Shown piece after piece: positions 28,760-37,423 of a stretch of 64,000 nucleotides of DNA (position 1 is its first letter; each line of letters starts with the position of its first letter). This stretch comes from Exiguobacterium acetylicum (GTDB lineage: Bacteria > Bacillota > Bacilli > Exiguobacteriales > Exiguobacteriaceae), in the NCBI RefSeq assembly GCF_022170825.1, contig NZ_CP081878.1, positions 1,080,001 to 1,144,000 on the forward strand, given 5' to 3'. Below the pieces are notes generated by a model, which had not been told where the DNA came from, ran no database searches, and saw only the letters and a program-made list of their open reading frames with translations. The position numbers and the translations under genes were made by a program.

Positions 28760-29676
28760 TTTATACACTGACACTCAACCCATCCATCGACTATTATGTC
28801 ACGTTACCGGTATTTGAGGCAGGACAAGTCAATCGTGTCGAACAGGCGGAAAAAGTGGCTGGAGGGAAAGGAATCAACGTCTCTCTCGTCCTAAAAAACT
28901 ATGAGGTAGAAACACAAGCACTCGGATTTCTTGGAGGAAGTACCGGACAATTCATCCGGACGGAACTCGAGAAACGAGGCGTGTTAACAGACTTCACACC
29001 GATTCAAGATGAAACGCGGATCAACGTGAAGATTCGTGCCGATCAAGAATCTGAGTTAAATGCAGCGGGACCGAAGATTCAACCGGAAGAGCTGGAGCAT
29101 TTATTATCCCGATTCAAGACGATGCAAGCCGGTGACATCGTCGTCTTCGCAGGCAGTATCCCAAGCAGTCTACCGCATGATCTCTATCGTCATATCGCGA
29201 CGATCTTGAATGAACGGAATGTCCGCTTCGCCGTCGATACGACGAAGGAAGCGATGCTTGAAGTCTTACCGCTCGGTCCATTTTTAATTAAGCCGAATCA
29301 CCATGAACTCGGTGAAATCTTCGACGTCGAGATTACGTCGAAGGAGATGGCGGTTCCGTACGCACAACAACTCGTTGAACGTGGTGCTGAGAACGTCGTC
29401 ATCTCATTTGCAGGAGACGGAGCACTGCTCGTCAATCGTCAAGGTGCCTATACGGCAAACACACCGGCAGGGAAGCTCGTCAACTCCGTCGGTGCCGGAG
29501 ATTCACTCGTCGCCGGATTCGTCGCCAGCCACGCGCTCGGCAAATCACCAGAAGAAGCGTTTCGTTATGCGGTAACGACTGGTAGTGCGTCTGCTTATTC
29601 CTTCGGTCTTTGTACGAAGGAAGATATCGATCGTCTCATCAAAGACGTCAATGTCGTTGAACTCATTCAATCCTAA
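28756..29676 (+). CDS. fruK: 1-phosphofructokinase
   Basis: 306-residue PfkB-type sugar kinase that phosphorylates fructose-1-phosphate to fructose-1,6-bisphosphate. The N-terminal TLTLNPSIDYYV and AGGKGINVS are the family substrate motif, and NSVGAGDSLVAGF is the C-terminal PfkB signature with the catalytic Asp. Context between fruR and fruA favours 1-phosphofructokinase over tagatose-6-phosphate kinase. Confidence 0.92.
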   Translation: MIYTLTLNPSIDYYVTLPVFEAGQVNRVEQAEKVAGGKGINVSLVLKNYEVETQALGFLGGSTGQFIRTELEKRGVLTDFTPIQDETRINVKIRADQESELNAAGPKIQPEELEHLLSRFKTMQAGDIVVFAGSIPSSLPHDLYRHIATILNERNVRFAVDTTKEAMLEVLPLGPFLIKPNHHELGEIFDVEITSKEMAVPYAQQLVERGAENVVISFAGDGALLVNRQGAYTANTPAGKLVNSVGAGDSLVAGFVASHALGKSPEEAFRYAVTTGSASAYSFGLCTKEDIDRLIKDVNVVELIQS

Positions 29677-29693
29677 AAGGAGTGTGACTACTC

Positions 29694-31628
29694 ATGAAAA
29701 TTACTGATCTCTTGACACGTGATACGATTCAGCTTGATTTACAAGCGTCATCTAAAGCCGCTGTCATCGACGAACTCGTCAACGTCCTCGATCGGGCAGG
29801 AAAACTGAACGATCGCTCGGCATATAAAGAAGCGATTCTCGCACGGGAAGCGCAAAGTACGACAGGTTTAGGGGAAGGTATTGCCATTCCACACGCAAAA
29901 ACAGCAGCAGTCAAAACACCAGCGATCGCTTTCGGTCGTTCGGCAGGTGTTGACTACGAAGCACTCGATGGTCAACCAAGTCGGTTGTTCTTCATGATCG
30001 CAGCGGGTGAGAACGCAGATAATGCGCACCTTGAAACACTTTCGAAGCTATCGGTTTATCTGATGGATATGAACTTCCGCGATACGATCCTTGCGGCTAA
30101 AACGAAAGACGAAGTCATCGCAGCAATCGAAGCGAAGGAACGTGAAGAAGAAGGTCCAGTTGACGTCTCAAGCGACAACGTTGACCAAGACGCACCGTAT
30201 ATTCTCGCTGTCACAGCTTGTCCGACAGGGATTGCACACACGTATATGGCGGCTGATGCCCTTCGTCAAAAAGCAGAAGAGATGGGTGTCCGCATCAAAG
30301 TCGAGACGAACGGATCGACAGGCGTCAAGAACGGTTTGACACAACAAGACATCAACGATGCGACAGCCATCATCGTCGCAGCGGATAAAGCGGTTGAGAT
30401 GGATCGCTTCAACGGGAAACACGTCGTCGAAGTACCAGTTGCACAAGGAATTCGTAAACCACAAGAATTAATCAACCGTGCCGTCAAACAGGACGCACCT
30501 GTTTATAAAGCGAGCGGTTCAAGCGAAAGTTCGAAACCAGCTCGTGGTGGATTCTACAAACACTTAATGAGTGGGGTATCCGCAATGTTGCCACTCGTCG
30601 TTGCTGGTGGTCTCTTGATCGCGATCAGCTTCTTCTGGGGAATCAACTCTGCGAACCCGGATGATCCGTCATACAACGAGTTCGCTGCTCAGTTGATGAC
30701 GATCGGACAAGCCGCATTCGGTCTCTTGATTCCAATCCTTGCTGGATTCATCGCGATGTCGATCGCTGATAAACCAGGTCTTGCTCCTGGTCTGATCGCT
30801 GGTTTCCTTGCAAGCAGTGGTAACGCTGGTTTCCTCGGTGGATTGATTGCCGGTTTCCTTGCTGGTTACGTCGTGCTCTTACTCGTTAAAGTCTTCAAAG
30901 GTCTCCCGGCAGCTCTTGAAGGAATCAAACCAGTCTTGCTCTATCCACTGTTTGGTTCATTCATCACAGGGATGATCATGTTACTCGTCATCAATGAGCC
31001 GATCGCGCAATTCATGACATGGCTCACGGATTCGTTGAACGGGCTCAGCGGTGGGAACGCAATCCTCCTCGGTATGCTCGTCGCAGGTATGATGGCAATC
31101 GACATGGGTGGTCCAATCAACAAAACAGCATATGTATTCGGTACAGCTGCTCTTACAGCAGGTAACACGGAAGTCATGGCAGCCGTCATGGCAGGTGGGA
31201 TGGTTCCACCACTCATCGTGGCCTTCTCATCAACATTGTTCGCACGTAAAAAATTCACACCACAAGAACGTGAAGCAGGTATCGCTGCTTACGCAATGGG
31301 TGCATCGTTCGTCACAGAAGGTGCGATTCCATTCGCAGCAGCCGATCCACTCCGCGTCATTCCGTCAAGCGTTATTGGTTCAGCGATCGCTGGTGCGTTG
31401 ACGATCGTCTTCGGCGTCTTGCTCCCAGCACCACACGGCGGTATCTTCGTCTTCCCGTTACTTGATGGTCCATCAGGTACGGTCATGGCAATCGTCGGTT
31501 ACGCGGGTGCGATCCTCATCGGTTCACTCGTCGGTGCGGCAATCCTATCCTTCCTCAAAAAACCGCTTGTTGACCAATCGGTCGCGAAAGCGGAAATGAC
31601 AGAAGGAACAGGTACGAAAGCATCATAA
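29694..31628 (+). CDS. fruA: PTS fructose transporter subunit IIABC
   Basis: 644 residues. The EIIA domain is at about 1-150, with phospho-His67 in IPHAK. EIIB is at about 168-265, with phospho-Cys176 in TACPTGIAHTYMAA. The EIIC membrane domain runs from about residue 285 to 625. The A-B-C order is that of Bacillus FruA. It imports fructose as fructose-1-phosphate, the substrate of fruK, from which it is separated by 17 bases. A strong terminator follows. Confidence 0.94.
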   Translation: MKITDLLTRDTIQLDLQASSKAAVIDELVNVLDRAGKLNDRSAYKEAILAREAQSTTGLGEGIAIPHAKTAAVKTPAIAFGRSAGVDYEALDGQPSRLFFMIAAGENADNAHLETLSKLSVYLMDMNFRDTILAAKTKDEVIAAIEAKEREEEGPVDVSSDNVDQDAPYILAVTACPTGIAHTYMAADALRQKAEEMGVRIKVETNGSTGVKNGLTQQDINDATAIIVAADKAVEMDRFNGKHVVEVPVAQGIRKPQELINRAVKQDAPVYKASGSSESSKPARGGFYKHLMSGVSAMLPLVVAGGLLIAISFFWGINSANPDDPSYNEFAAQLMTIGQAAFGLLIPILAGFIAMSIADKPGLAPGLIAGFLASSGNAGFLGGLIAGFLAGYVVLLLVKVFKGLPAALEGIKPVLLYPLFGSFITGMIMLLVINEPIAQFMTWLTDSLNGLSGGNAILLGMLVAGMMAIDMGGPINKTAYVFGTAALTAGNTEVMAAVMAGGMVPPLIVAFSSTLFARKKFTPQEREAGIAAYAMGASFVTEGAIPFAAADPLRVIPSSVIGSAIAGALTIVFGVLLPAPHGGIFVFPLLDGPSGTVMAIVGYAGAILIGSLVGAAILSFLKKPLVDQSVAKAEMTEGTGTKAS

Positions 31629-31635
31629 TTCAGCT

Positions 31636-31670
31636 AAATCCTCTCCGTTTTCAAGCGGAGGGGATTTTTT
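31636..31670 (+). terminator. Terminator of the fru operon
   Basis: AAATCCTCTCCG / CGGAGGGGATTT stem with a T run. Confidence 0.88.
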
Positions 31671-31733
31671 GTTGTATTTTGGCGGCTAACGGTGAAGAAT
31701 AGAGGGCATACTGAATAAGAAGGAGGGATGGAC

Positions 31734-32879
31734 ATGGGTGGACAATCCTTACAAATCGGACCACGGACCATCAAGACAGGTCTTGCGGTCATCTTGGCGC
31801 TGTTGATCAGTAACCTGTTCAACCTCAGCCCGATCCTACCTGCGATATCGGCAGCGACGACACTCCTGCCCTCGGTCTATCAGACATGGAAACAATTTCT
31901 TGAGGAGGCGGAAGCCAACTTGATTGGTGCCTTCCTGACGTTGCTCGCATTATGGATTTTAGGGGATAATCCGGCCAATCCACTCGCGATCGGTATCGTC
32001 ATCATGGCAGCGATTTCGATCTTACTTGCTTTTGGTTTTGGACGGACGATTCCACACGTCGTCCTGATGATCATCGTCATTCTCGAAAGTGTCGCGACTG
32101 CGACAGAACCACTCTGGCAAGTCGTCTTAATTCGCTACTTGCTCGTTATGCTTGGGATCGGCTGTGCGCTCGGCATCAATGCACTGATCTTTCCACCGCG
32201 TTATGGCAACGTCTACTACCAGAAAGCGACGAAACTCTTCGAAAAGTTGCTCGTCGTTACGCGAGCGATTGCCTTTGAAGGAAAGGTCGTTCCGTATCGT
32301 GCGGCAATCGATAAGATGTCAAGTTCACTCCTTGAGACACAAAATCTGTTCAACCTACACAAGGAAGAGATCCGAGGAACGCGTCAGAAGCACGCCTCGC
32401 TCTTACGGAACCTGTTGATTCTCAAACATATGCAATCGTGCCTCGAACGTGGTGTCGCGACAGCAGAGCGCTTCAGAGAGCGAGAGAAGGCACTCGACTC
32501 GATTGCTGACGATCTTCGGAGCGAATTGTTCTATCACTTGATGCATATCGCCCAGCGCCAGGAGAAGGTCTTACTGACATATGATCTCCTGTTGACGGAA
32601 GAACCACTCGCAATGGAGGATCTCGTCAAAGAAAACATTGCCTTCGTCAAGCATTCGTTTCTCGATCGAGATGAGCTCGAGGAAGAAGTCATCATGGAAA
32701 TTCTACCAATCGTCGTCTCGATGAATGAGTGGATCCAAGAACTTGAAGCATTCGAAAAACGGCTCAATGGCGCGCTTCGTCGTCACATCACATCACTGAC
32801 GATCGAGCAAAAATCGGTCCGGGATAAAACATTTAATCGATTTAAACGCAAAAAAGCCATTGACGAAAGTAAAAAGTAA
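31734..32879 (+). CDS. Aromatic acid exporter (ArAE/FUSC-like) family membrane protein
   Basis: 381 residues. The N-terminal half has about five or six hydrophobic segments (GPRTIKTGLAVILALLIS onward). The C-terminal half (from about residue 165) is long, charged and helical, as in the Bacillus YqjA/DUF939 branch of the aromatic acid exporter superfamily. Substrate is unknown. The ATG at 31734 is chosen because AAGGAGGG ends 6 bases before it; the ATG at 31728 directly abuts the ribosome binding site. The next gene makes tyrosine from phenylalanine, but a separate promoter lies between, so a link is speculative. Confidence 0.75.
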   Translation: MGGQSLQIGPRTIKTGLAVILALLISNLFNLSPILPAISAATTLLPSVYQTWKQFLEEAEANLIGAFLTLLALWILGDNPANPLAIGIVIMAAISILLAFGFGRTIPHVVLMIIVILESVATATEPLWQVVLIRYLLVMLGIGCALGINALIFPPRYGNVYYQKATKLFEKLLVVTRAIAFEGKVVPYRAAIDKMSSSLLETQNLFNLHKEEIRGTRQKHASLLRNLLILKHMQSCLERGVATAERFREREKALDSIADDLRSELFYHLMHIAQRQEKVLLTYDLLLTEEPLAMEDLVKENIAFVKHSFLDRDELEEEVIMEILPIVVSMNEWIQELEAFEKRLNGALRRHITSLTIEQKSVRDKTFNRFKRKKAIDESKK

Positions 32880-32903
32880 GCGTATAGTCCTCCTTAACGA
32901 TAC

Positions 32904-32932
32904 TTTACTTGCTAAAAGCATAACAGTATAAC
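32904..32932 (+). promoter_or_regulatory. Promoter of the phhA T-box leader
   Basis: TTTACT (32904-32909), 17-base spacer, TATAAC (32927-32932). The -10 lies inside an 8-base tandem repeat. Confidence 0.55.
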
Positions 32933-32942
32933 AGCATAACAG
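32919..32942 (+). repeat. Three 8-base tandem repeats at the phhA promoter
   Basis: Three copies of YATAACAG (CATAACAG, TATAACAG, CATAACAG) cover the -10 box and the likely start site. Repeat-number variation could alter the promoter spacing. Confidence 0.6.
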
Positions 32943-32950
32943 AACGAAAG

Positions 32951-33180
32951 ATTAAGCGATGACGAAACCGAAGTAAAAACCATCTCCCTGTTTCAGAGAG
33001 CACGTGGCGCTGCGAACGTGTACACAGATGGTTTTGAATTACAGTTTCTGAGCTTCTTGTGTAAGCAAGCGGAGCACACCGTTATCCCAATCAAGTGACT
33101 CAGTCGATGACTGGGTAATCAGGGTGGTACCGCGGCTTTCGTCGCCCCTGTCGAACAATACGTTCGGCAGGGGCTTTTTT
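32951..33180 (+). ncRNA. T-box riboswitch, probable tRNA-Tyr specificity
   Basis: The T-box sequence AGGGTGGTACCGCG is at 33121-33134; its TGGT pairs with an ACCA tRNA end. Stem I can be drawn: GAAAC (32964-32968) with GTTTC (33044-33048), AGTA motif at 32972-32975, AAAACCATCT (32976-32985) with AGATGGTTTT (33026-33035), and a distal hairpin at 33001-33020. The specifier loop on the 3-prime side is GAATTACA, giving UAC (33040-33042), a tyrosine codon followed by a purine. A terminator ends the leader at 33144-33180. Tyrosine makes sense because the gene it controls synthesises tyrosine. Confidence 0.88.
33144..33180 (+). terminator. T-box-controlled terminator
   Basis: GCCCCTG...CAGGGGC stem with GTCGAAC/CGTTCGGC inner pairing, then six T. 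The left arm is the one that pairs with the T-box sequence in the antiterminator. Confidence 0.88.
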
Positions 33181-33212
33181 GTTATCTATCATTCATTCAA
33201 GGGGGAACTCAT

Positions 33213-34862
33213 ATGTCTACACCAATCATTCCAAGTCACTTACGTCCACACGTCGCACCACAGCACTACGAAGATTACACGCCAACGGATCATGCCGTGT
33301 GGAGATACGTCATGCGACTGAACTTAAATACATTACAAGATACGGCGCATCCGGCATACCTTGAAGGACTTGCCGCATCAGGTATTAGCCCGGAACGGAT
33401 TCCAGACGTGCGCGAGATGACAGCGAACCTAAGCCGTGGTGGCTGGGGAACAGTCGCTGTCGATGGTCTCATTCCTGGCGTCGCGTTCTTCGATTTCCAA
33501 GGTCACGGTTTATTGCCGATCGCAACTGATATCCGGAAAGTTGATAACATTCTCTACACACCGGCACCGGACATCTTGCACGAAGCAGCGGGACATGCTC
33601 CGATCTTAATGAATCCGGTCTACGCAGAATTCGTTCGTCGCTTTGGTGAAATCGGGGCACACGCCTTTAACCATAAAGCAGAGCATGACGTCTTCAAGGC
33701 ACTCAAGAAATTGACGATCGTCAAAGAGAGCCCATTCTCGACACCAGCCGATATCGAGCAAGCTGAAATCGAGCTCGCTGAGACACGGACACACGTCAAA
33801 GGCATCTCTGAAGCGAACGAAATCTCACGTCTGTTCTGGTGGACAGTTGAATTTGGTCTGATCGGTGACATCGACAATCCACAAATCTACGGTGCAGGTC
33901 TTCTCTCATCAGTCGGTGAAAGTCGTCACTGCTTGACCGACGCCGTCGTCAAACATCCGTTCTCGCTTGAGAAAGCACTCGCGACGAAACATGACGTAAC
34001 GAGCATGCAAAAGGAACTCTTCGTCTGTGAATCGTTCGAACAACTCCGCGATGCACTGGAAGAATTCGCACAGTCGATGTCATACATCCGCGGTGGCATC
34101 CACGGACTGACGAAAGCGGTCGAATCGGGTAACTTGTCGACGCTCGTCTTCGAGAGTGGTCTCTCGCTCGTCGGTGTTCCTGAAACACAAGAGATTCACG
34201 ACTCATTGCATCTCGTCAAACTGACAGGACCGACAGCACTTGCTGCAAACGGTGAAGTATTGACGGGTCAAGGACTTGCAGATCATCCGGAAGGTTTTAC
34301 ACTCCTTCACGGCAAGGAATTAAATGAAGTATTGATGCAAGTTAAAGTCGGTGAACGTCTTGACTGGACGGAAGGCAAAGTCCAAGTTACAGGTGATATC
34401 TCAGCGATTCAAAACGTCAATGGTCACCGAGCACTCGTCGTTTTAGAGACAGCGACACTAACGAACGATGGAAAAACGATGACGATGGACCGGATGGAAT
34501 TAATCGTCGGTGACATCACGTCAGCATTCCCAGGAACGGAAGTTGAAGCACTGAAGCCGATTCCGGAAACGGTCGAGTTCGAACGAATCGAACGTCCGTT
34601 GACAGCGGCTGATCCGATCTTCGAAGTCGTCCGTGAGATTCGCGAAGGGCGTGCTGGGCGTGAACGGTTACCACAACTGATCGATCAGACACTCGTCCAG
34701 TTACCAGATGCTTGGTTGCTTCGTCTTGAATTACTCGAGTTAGCGGACGAAGTCGATCAACCTCGTCTGATCGCTGATCTTAATCGCTTAAAAGCAACAT
34801 CTGAGCAACGGGATGAATTGATCACACGCGGGATGGCATTACTTGACGTCGTTCATCAATGA
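33213..34862 (+). CDS. phhA: Phenylalanine 4-hydroxylase, long form
   Basis: 549-residue aromatic amino acid hydroxylase that converts phenylalanine to tyrosine with O2 and tetrahydropterin. Iron ligands are His123 and His128 (HEAAGH) and Glu213 (WWTVEFG). The spacing from His128 to Glu213 is 85 residues, about 45 more than in short bacterial or animal enzymes, owing to a charged insert. After the catalytic domain (to about residue 300) there is a C-terminal region of roughly 250 residues that I cannot assign. Similar long forms occur in Bacillus. No pterin dehydratase gene (phhB) is adjacent. Expression is probably induced by uncharged tRNA-Tyr through the T-box leader. Confidence 0.9.
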   Translation: MSTPIIPSHLRPHVAPQHYEDYTPTDHAVWRYVMRLNLNTLQDTAHPAYLEGLAASGISPERIPDVREMTANLSRGGWGTVAVDGLIPGVAFFDFQGHGLLPIATDIRKVDNILYTPAPDILHEAAGHAPILMNPVYAEFVRRFGEIGAHAFNHKAEHDVFKALKKLTIVKESPFSTPADIEQAEIELAETRTHVKGISEANEISRLFWWTVEFGLIGDIDNPQIYGAGLLSSVGESRHCLTDAVVKHPFSLEKALATKHDVTSMQKELFVCESFEQLRDALEEFAQSMSYIRGGIHGLTKAVESGNLSTLVFESGLSLVGVPETQEIHDSLHLVKLTGPTALAANGEVLTGQGLADHPEGFTLLHGKELNEVLMQVKVGERLDWTEGKVQVTGDISAIQNVNGHRALVVLETATLTNDGKTMTMDRMELIVGDITSAFPGTEVEALKPIPETVEFERIERPLTAADPIFEVVREIREGRAGRERLPQLIDQTLVQLPDAWLLRLELLELADEVDQPRLIADLNRLKATSEQRDELITRGMALLDVVHQ

Positions 34863-34923
34863 GTCGAACTCCGGTTCTGAACCTGTTAGAATGGAGACAT
34901 TCGGTAAAAGGGGATGATCGGTT

Positions 34924-35445
34924 ATGACAAATTATTATCAAGACGTAAAGGAATTCCATCGTGTGTTTTCACATCCTGGTGCAACGACGCCAACACCTAT
35001 GACGGTAGATCGTGGCATCAAACGCTCGACTTGGACGGCGGAAGAAGCAGTCGTTGAGTTCTTGCATCAAACGGCTACGAGTGAAGCAGAATTTTTAGAG
35101 GCGATCGAACGTTTCAAGTCTGGACTTGATACAGCGGTCGAAAAATCACTCCAGATGAAACAACCGGAAACAGACGTCGAACGGCTCGTCGGACAAGGCG
35201 ATGCCTTGACGGACGCGCTCTATTTCATCATGGGAAGTTTCGTTGAGATCGGGCTTGATCCGGCTCCATTGTTCGAAATCGTCCAACGCGCCAACATGGC
35301 GAAGCTTGGACCGGACGGGAAACCAATCTTCCGGGAATCAGACCAAAAGGTCATGAAACCGGAAGGCTGGCAACCACCGGAACCACAGCTTGAAGCAGAA
35401 GTACGCCGGCAAATTGCTGCGGCTTCGAGTACGTCGAAGGCGTGA
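34924..35445 (+). CDS. MazG-like/HAD-related pyrophosphohydrolase family protein (COG4696-like)
   Basis: 173 residues, mostly helical. It has the all-alpha NTP pyrophosphatase look: VEFLHQTA, then EADxxxD-like spacing with DALTDALYFIMGSFVEIG as the D-rich helix. The distinctive tail KLGPDGKPIFRESDQKVMKP also occurs in proteins annotated as phosphoribosyl-ATP pyrophosphohydrolase-like. It lies 61 bases after phhA with its own GGGGATG ribosome site and no promoter of obvious strength, so it may be co-transcribed under the T-box. Substrate unknown. Confidence 0.68.
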   Translation: MTNYYQDVKEFHRVFSHPGATTPTPMTVDRGIKRSTWTAEEAVVEFLHQTATSEAEFLEAIERFKSGLDTAVEKSLQMKQPETDVERLVGQGDALTDALYFIMGSFVEIGLDPAPLFEIVQRANMAKLGPDGKPIFRESDQKVMKPEGWQPPEPQLEAEVRRQIAAASSTSKA

Positions 35446-35460
35446 TTCATTACAATAAAA

Positions 35461-35505
35461 GGAGAGGGGTGACTGGTCCAAGAACCGGTCACCCCTCTCT
35501 TTTTG
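35461..35505. terminator. Bidirectional terminator between convergent genes
   Basis: GGAGAGGGGTGACTGG / CCGGTCACCCCTCTC stem with TTTTT on the plus side and AATAAAA on the other. Confidence 0.88.
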
Positions 35506-35508
35506 TAT

Positions 35509-35805
35509 CTATTCGCTTCTTACTTGATAACGCGATAAATCGAGTTGACGAGCCGTTAGAAACTCGATTCCTTCTGCTTCAAGCGCGAGTCGTTGTTCGT
35601 CACCTTCAAGCGACAGTTTCCCACCAGCAGCAAGAACACGGTGCCATGGTAGACGTTCCGTCTTACTCATGCTGTGAAGAATCCGCGCCACTTGTCGTGC
35701 ACTCCGTGGATGACCGGCGAGTCGAGCGACTTGTCCATAAGTCATGACACGACCAGCTGGAATCGAGCGGATGATTGCTAAGACTTCTTGCGTGAATGGG
35801 GTCAT
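35509..35805 (-). CDS. Alkyltransferase-like protein (ATL, MGMT fold without catalytic Cys)
   Basis: 98 residues corresponding to the DNA-binding C domain of O6-alkylguanine-DNA alkyltransferase: IPAGRVMTYGQVARLAG, RSARQVARIL (with the arginine finger) and PWHRVLAAGGKLSL. The active-site PCHR is PWHR here, so it cannot accept alkyl groups. ATL proteins bind alkylated guanine and hand it to nucleotide excision repair. Its start overlaps the end of the upstream cation transporter gene by 4 bases. Confidence 0.87.
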   Translation of the reverse strand: MTPFTQEVLAIIRSIPAGRVMTYGQVARLAGHPRSARQVARILHSMSKTERLPWHRVLAAGGKLSLEGDEQRLALEAEGIEFLTARQLDLSRYQVRSE

Positions 35806-36770
35806 GTTTCGTCCGTAGCAACGATGTACTGTTGAATCTTATCGTCTTCATCAAAACCAATCGTTACGTCAATAATCCCTTGTTGCAGGCGAATCTGCAG
35901 TTCGAGACGGTCCTTGATATCGTCCGCTTGTGCAATCGTCAACGTCGGATCAACTTCAATCTCTACTTCGACGTGGAAGTGATCTCCTTCTTTAATGACT
36001 TCAAGCTTACTGATGTCTTTGACGTCAGGATCTTTCATGATTAGTCCACCAAGGCGAGCTGCCATCGTCTCATCGGCTTCACCAAGCGCACCAGCTGCAT
36101 TTTGCAAGAAGACGTTCCCGACGACATAAAACATCATTAGTCCAATCAGGATTGAAGCAATTCCTTCTGCCTGATGGAACGGTGTCACATGCGAAATGAC
36201 GACAGCGATCATCGCGACGACGCCACCAGCTGTTGCGACTAAGTCTTCGAGGAACACAAGACGTGTTGCTGGTTTCGCTTGTTTGAGTGAGCGGAAGCTG
36301 TCGAGAATAAGACGTGGTCCTTTTGAGTCGAGTTTTGCGTCATGAGCAATTTCCTGCATCGCTTTAACAAATACACCACTCTCTAAAACGACACCGACGA
36401 ACAAGACGGATAACGTAATCCAAAAACCTGTCGATTCGGTCGGTTCGATGATGTGGGCGATCCCTTCATGAATCGTTTCGTACGCCATGATGCCGACGAA
36501 GAGGATCGCACCAAGTAACACGAGATTGACGAGACGACCGAAGCCGTTCGGGAACCGTTTTGTTGGTGCCTTTTTACTGAGGGCAGAACCGATGAAGACA
36601 AAAAATTGGTTAGCAGCGTCACCGAGCGTATGCATCATCTCCGCGAACATGGCGACATTTCCCGTCAAGACATAGGCGACTGCCTTAATGATAGCGATGA
36701 CGGAGTTAACGATTGCTGCCGTCAGCGCCGACCGGTTACCCCGGCGTAATAACGTAATGAATTCTCCCAT
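35802..36770 (-). CDS. Cation diffusion facilitator (CDF) family transporter
   Basis: 322 residues. Four to six membrane segments are followed by a cytoplasmic C-terminal domain from about residue 230 (ISKLEVIKEGDHFHVEVEIEVDP), typical of CDF. The metal motif in the second helix is H47-X3-D51 (HTLGDAAN), and EDLVATAGG supplies the paired site. HxxxD rather than DxxxD often means zinc or iron preference, but the metal is not certain. It is transcribed with the downstream ATL gene. Confidence 0.85.
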   Translation of the reverse strand: MGEFITLLRRGNRSALTAAIVNSVIAIIKAVAYVLTGNVAMFAEMMHTLGDAANQFFVFIGSALSKKAPTKRFPNGFGRLVNLVLLGAILFVGIMAYETIHEGIAHIIEPTESTGFWITLSVLFVGVVLESGVFVKAMQEIAHDAKLDSKGPRLILDSFRSLKQAKPATRLVFLEDLVATAGGVVAMIAVVISHVTPFHQAEGIASILIGLMMFYVVGNVFLQNAAGALGEADETMAARLGGLIMKDPDVKDISKLEVIKEGDHFHVEVEIEVDPTLTIAQADDIKDRLELQIRLQQGIIDVTIGFDEDDKIQQYIVATDET

Positions 36771-36853
36771 GATTGTACTCCTTTTAGTTAAGTTACATAT
36801 TAGTTCATTTTCTTATGTTATCCTATTTTTTTCAAAACGACCACTCTGACATA

Positions 36854-36882
36854 CAAAAACCCCCACGCAAAGAGCGTGGGGG
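36854..36882 (-). terminator. Terminator of the pyridoxamine-oxidase-like gene
   Basis: CCCCCACGC-AAAGA-GCGTGGGGG; the T run is on the minus strand (AAAAA at 36855-36859 on the plus strand). Confidence 0.9.
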
Positions 36883-36892
36883 AAGAGGATGA

Positions 36893-37378
36893 TTAAGATA
36901 GGTCGACTGTTTTGTTGATTTCGTTCTCATCGTCTTTACCGACGACTTTTTTCAATACTTGTTTGACGGATTTCGTCGTGTTTCCTGTTTCCCAGTACTC
37001 CGCTGCTTCCGTGTTGACCTTGATCAAGACGACTTTTGGATCTTCGTATGTCGTTCCGAGATAGGCTTCATAACGTGGGCTCCAAAGCTCTTTTTTCCGT
37101 TCGATGTCTTCGACAAGTTCTGCTGTCCCGCGGATCGAGACGTATGATTTATCGACGTATGCAACGTTGACGCTCGGGTTTTTAAGTAGTTCTTGATATT
37201 TGTCTGTCTCTTTTGAAGTGAGGAACCAGAGGTCGCCATCAAATTCGATATCTTGTGTTTGCATCGGACGGGATACGAGTCCTTCTGCTGAAATCGTCGT
37301 CAGCATGGCTGTTTCAATTTTATCAATCAGTTTCTTGACCGTTTCGACTGCTTCTTGATTCGTAGTATGTGTTGACAT
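36893..37378 (-). CDS. Pyridoxamine 5-prime-phosphate oxidase family general stress protein
   Basis: 161 residues, split-barrel flavin-binding fold like Bacillus general stress protein 26 (YdaG). Seen: LTTISAEGLVSRPM, DGDLWFLTSKET, NPSVNVAYVD and YVSIRGTAE. The start at 37378 is preferred (MSTHTT), preceded by GAGGTGGAG on the minus strand; a longer frame from 37393 begins within that site. A SigB-like promoter lies at 37424-37448. Substrate is unknown. Confidence 0.83.
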   Translation of the reverse strand: MSTHTTNQEAVETVKKLIDKIETAMLTTISAEGLVSRPMQTQDIEFDGDLWFLTSKETDKYQELLKNPSVNVAYVDKSYVSIRGTAELVEDIERKKELWSPRYEAYLGTTYEDPKVVLIKVNTEAAEYWETGNTTKSVKQVLKKVVGKDDENEINKTVDLS

Positions 37379-37423
37379 GTAACTCCACCTCATTCGTTAG
37401 ATTTTTATGCTCACTTAGGCAAT

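Noticed and set aside
32919-32942. Short tandem repeats as a CRISPR fragment
   Set aside because: 8-base units without spacers and no cas genes in the window.
33044-33050. UUC (Phe) as the T-box specifier
   Set aside because: These bases are needed to pair with GAAAC at the base of the specifier loop; UAC lies in the unpaired position.
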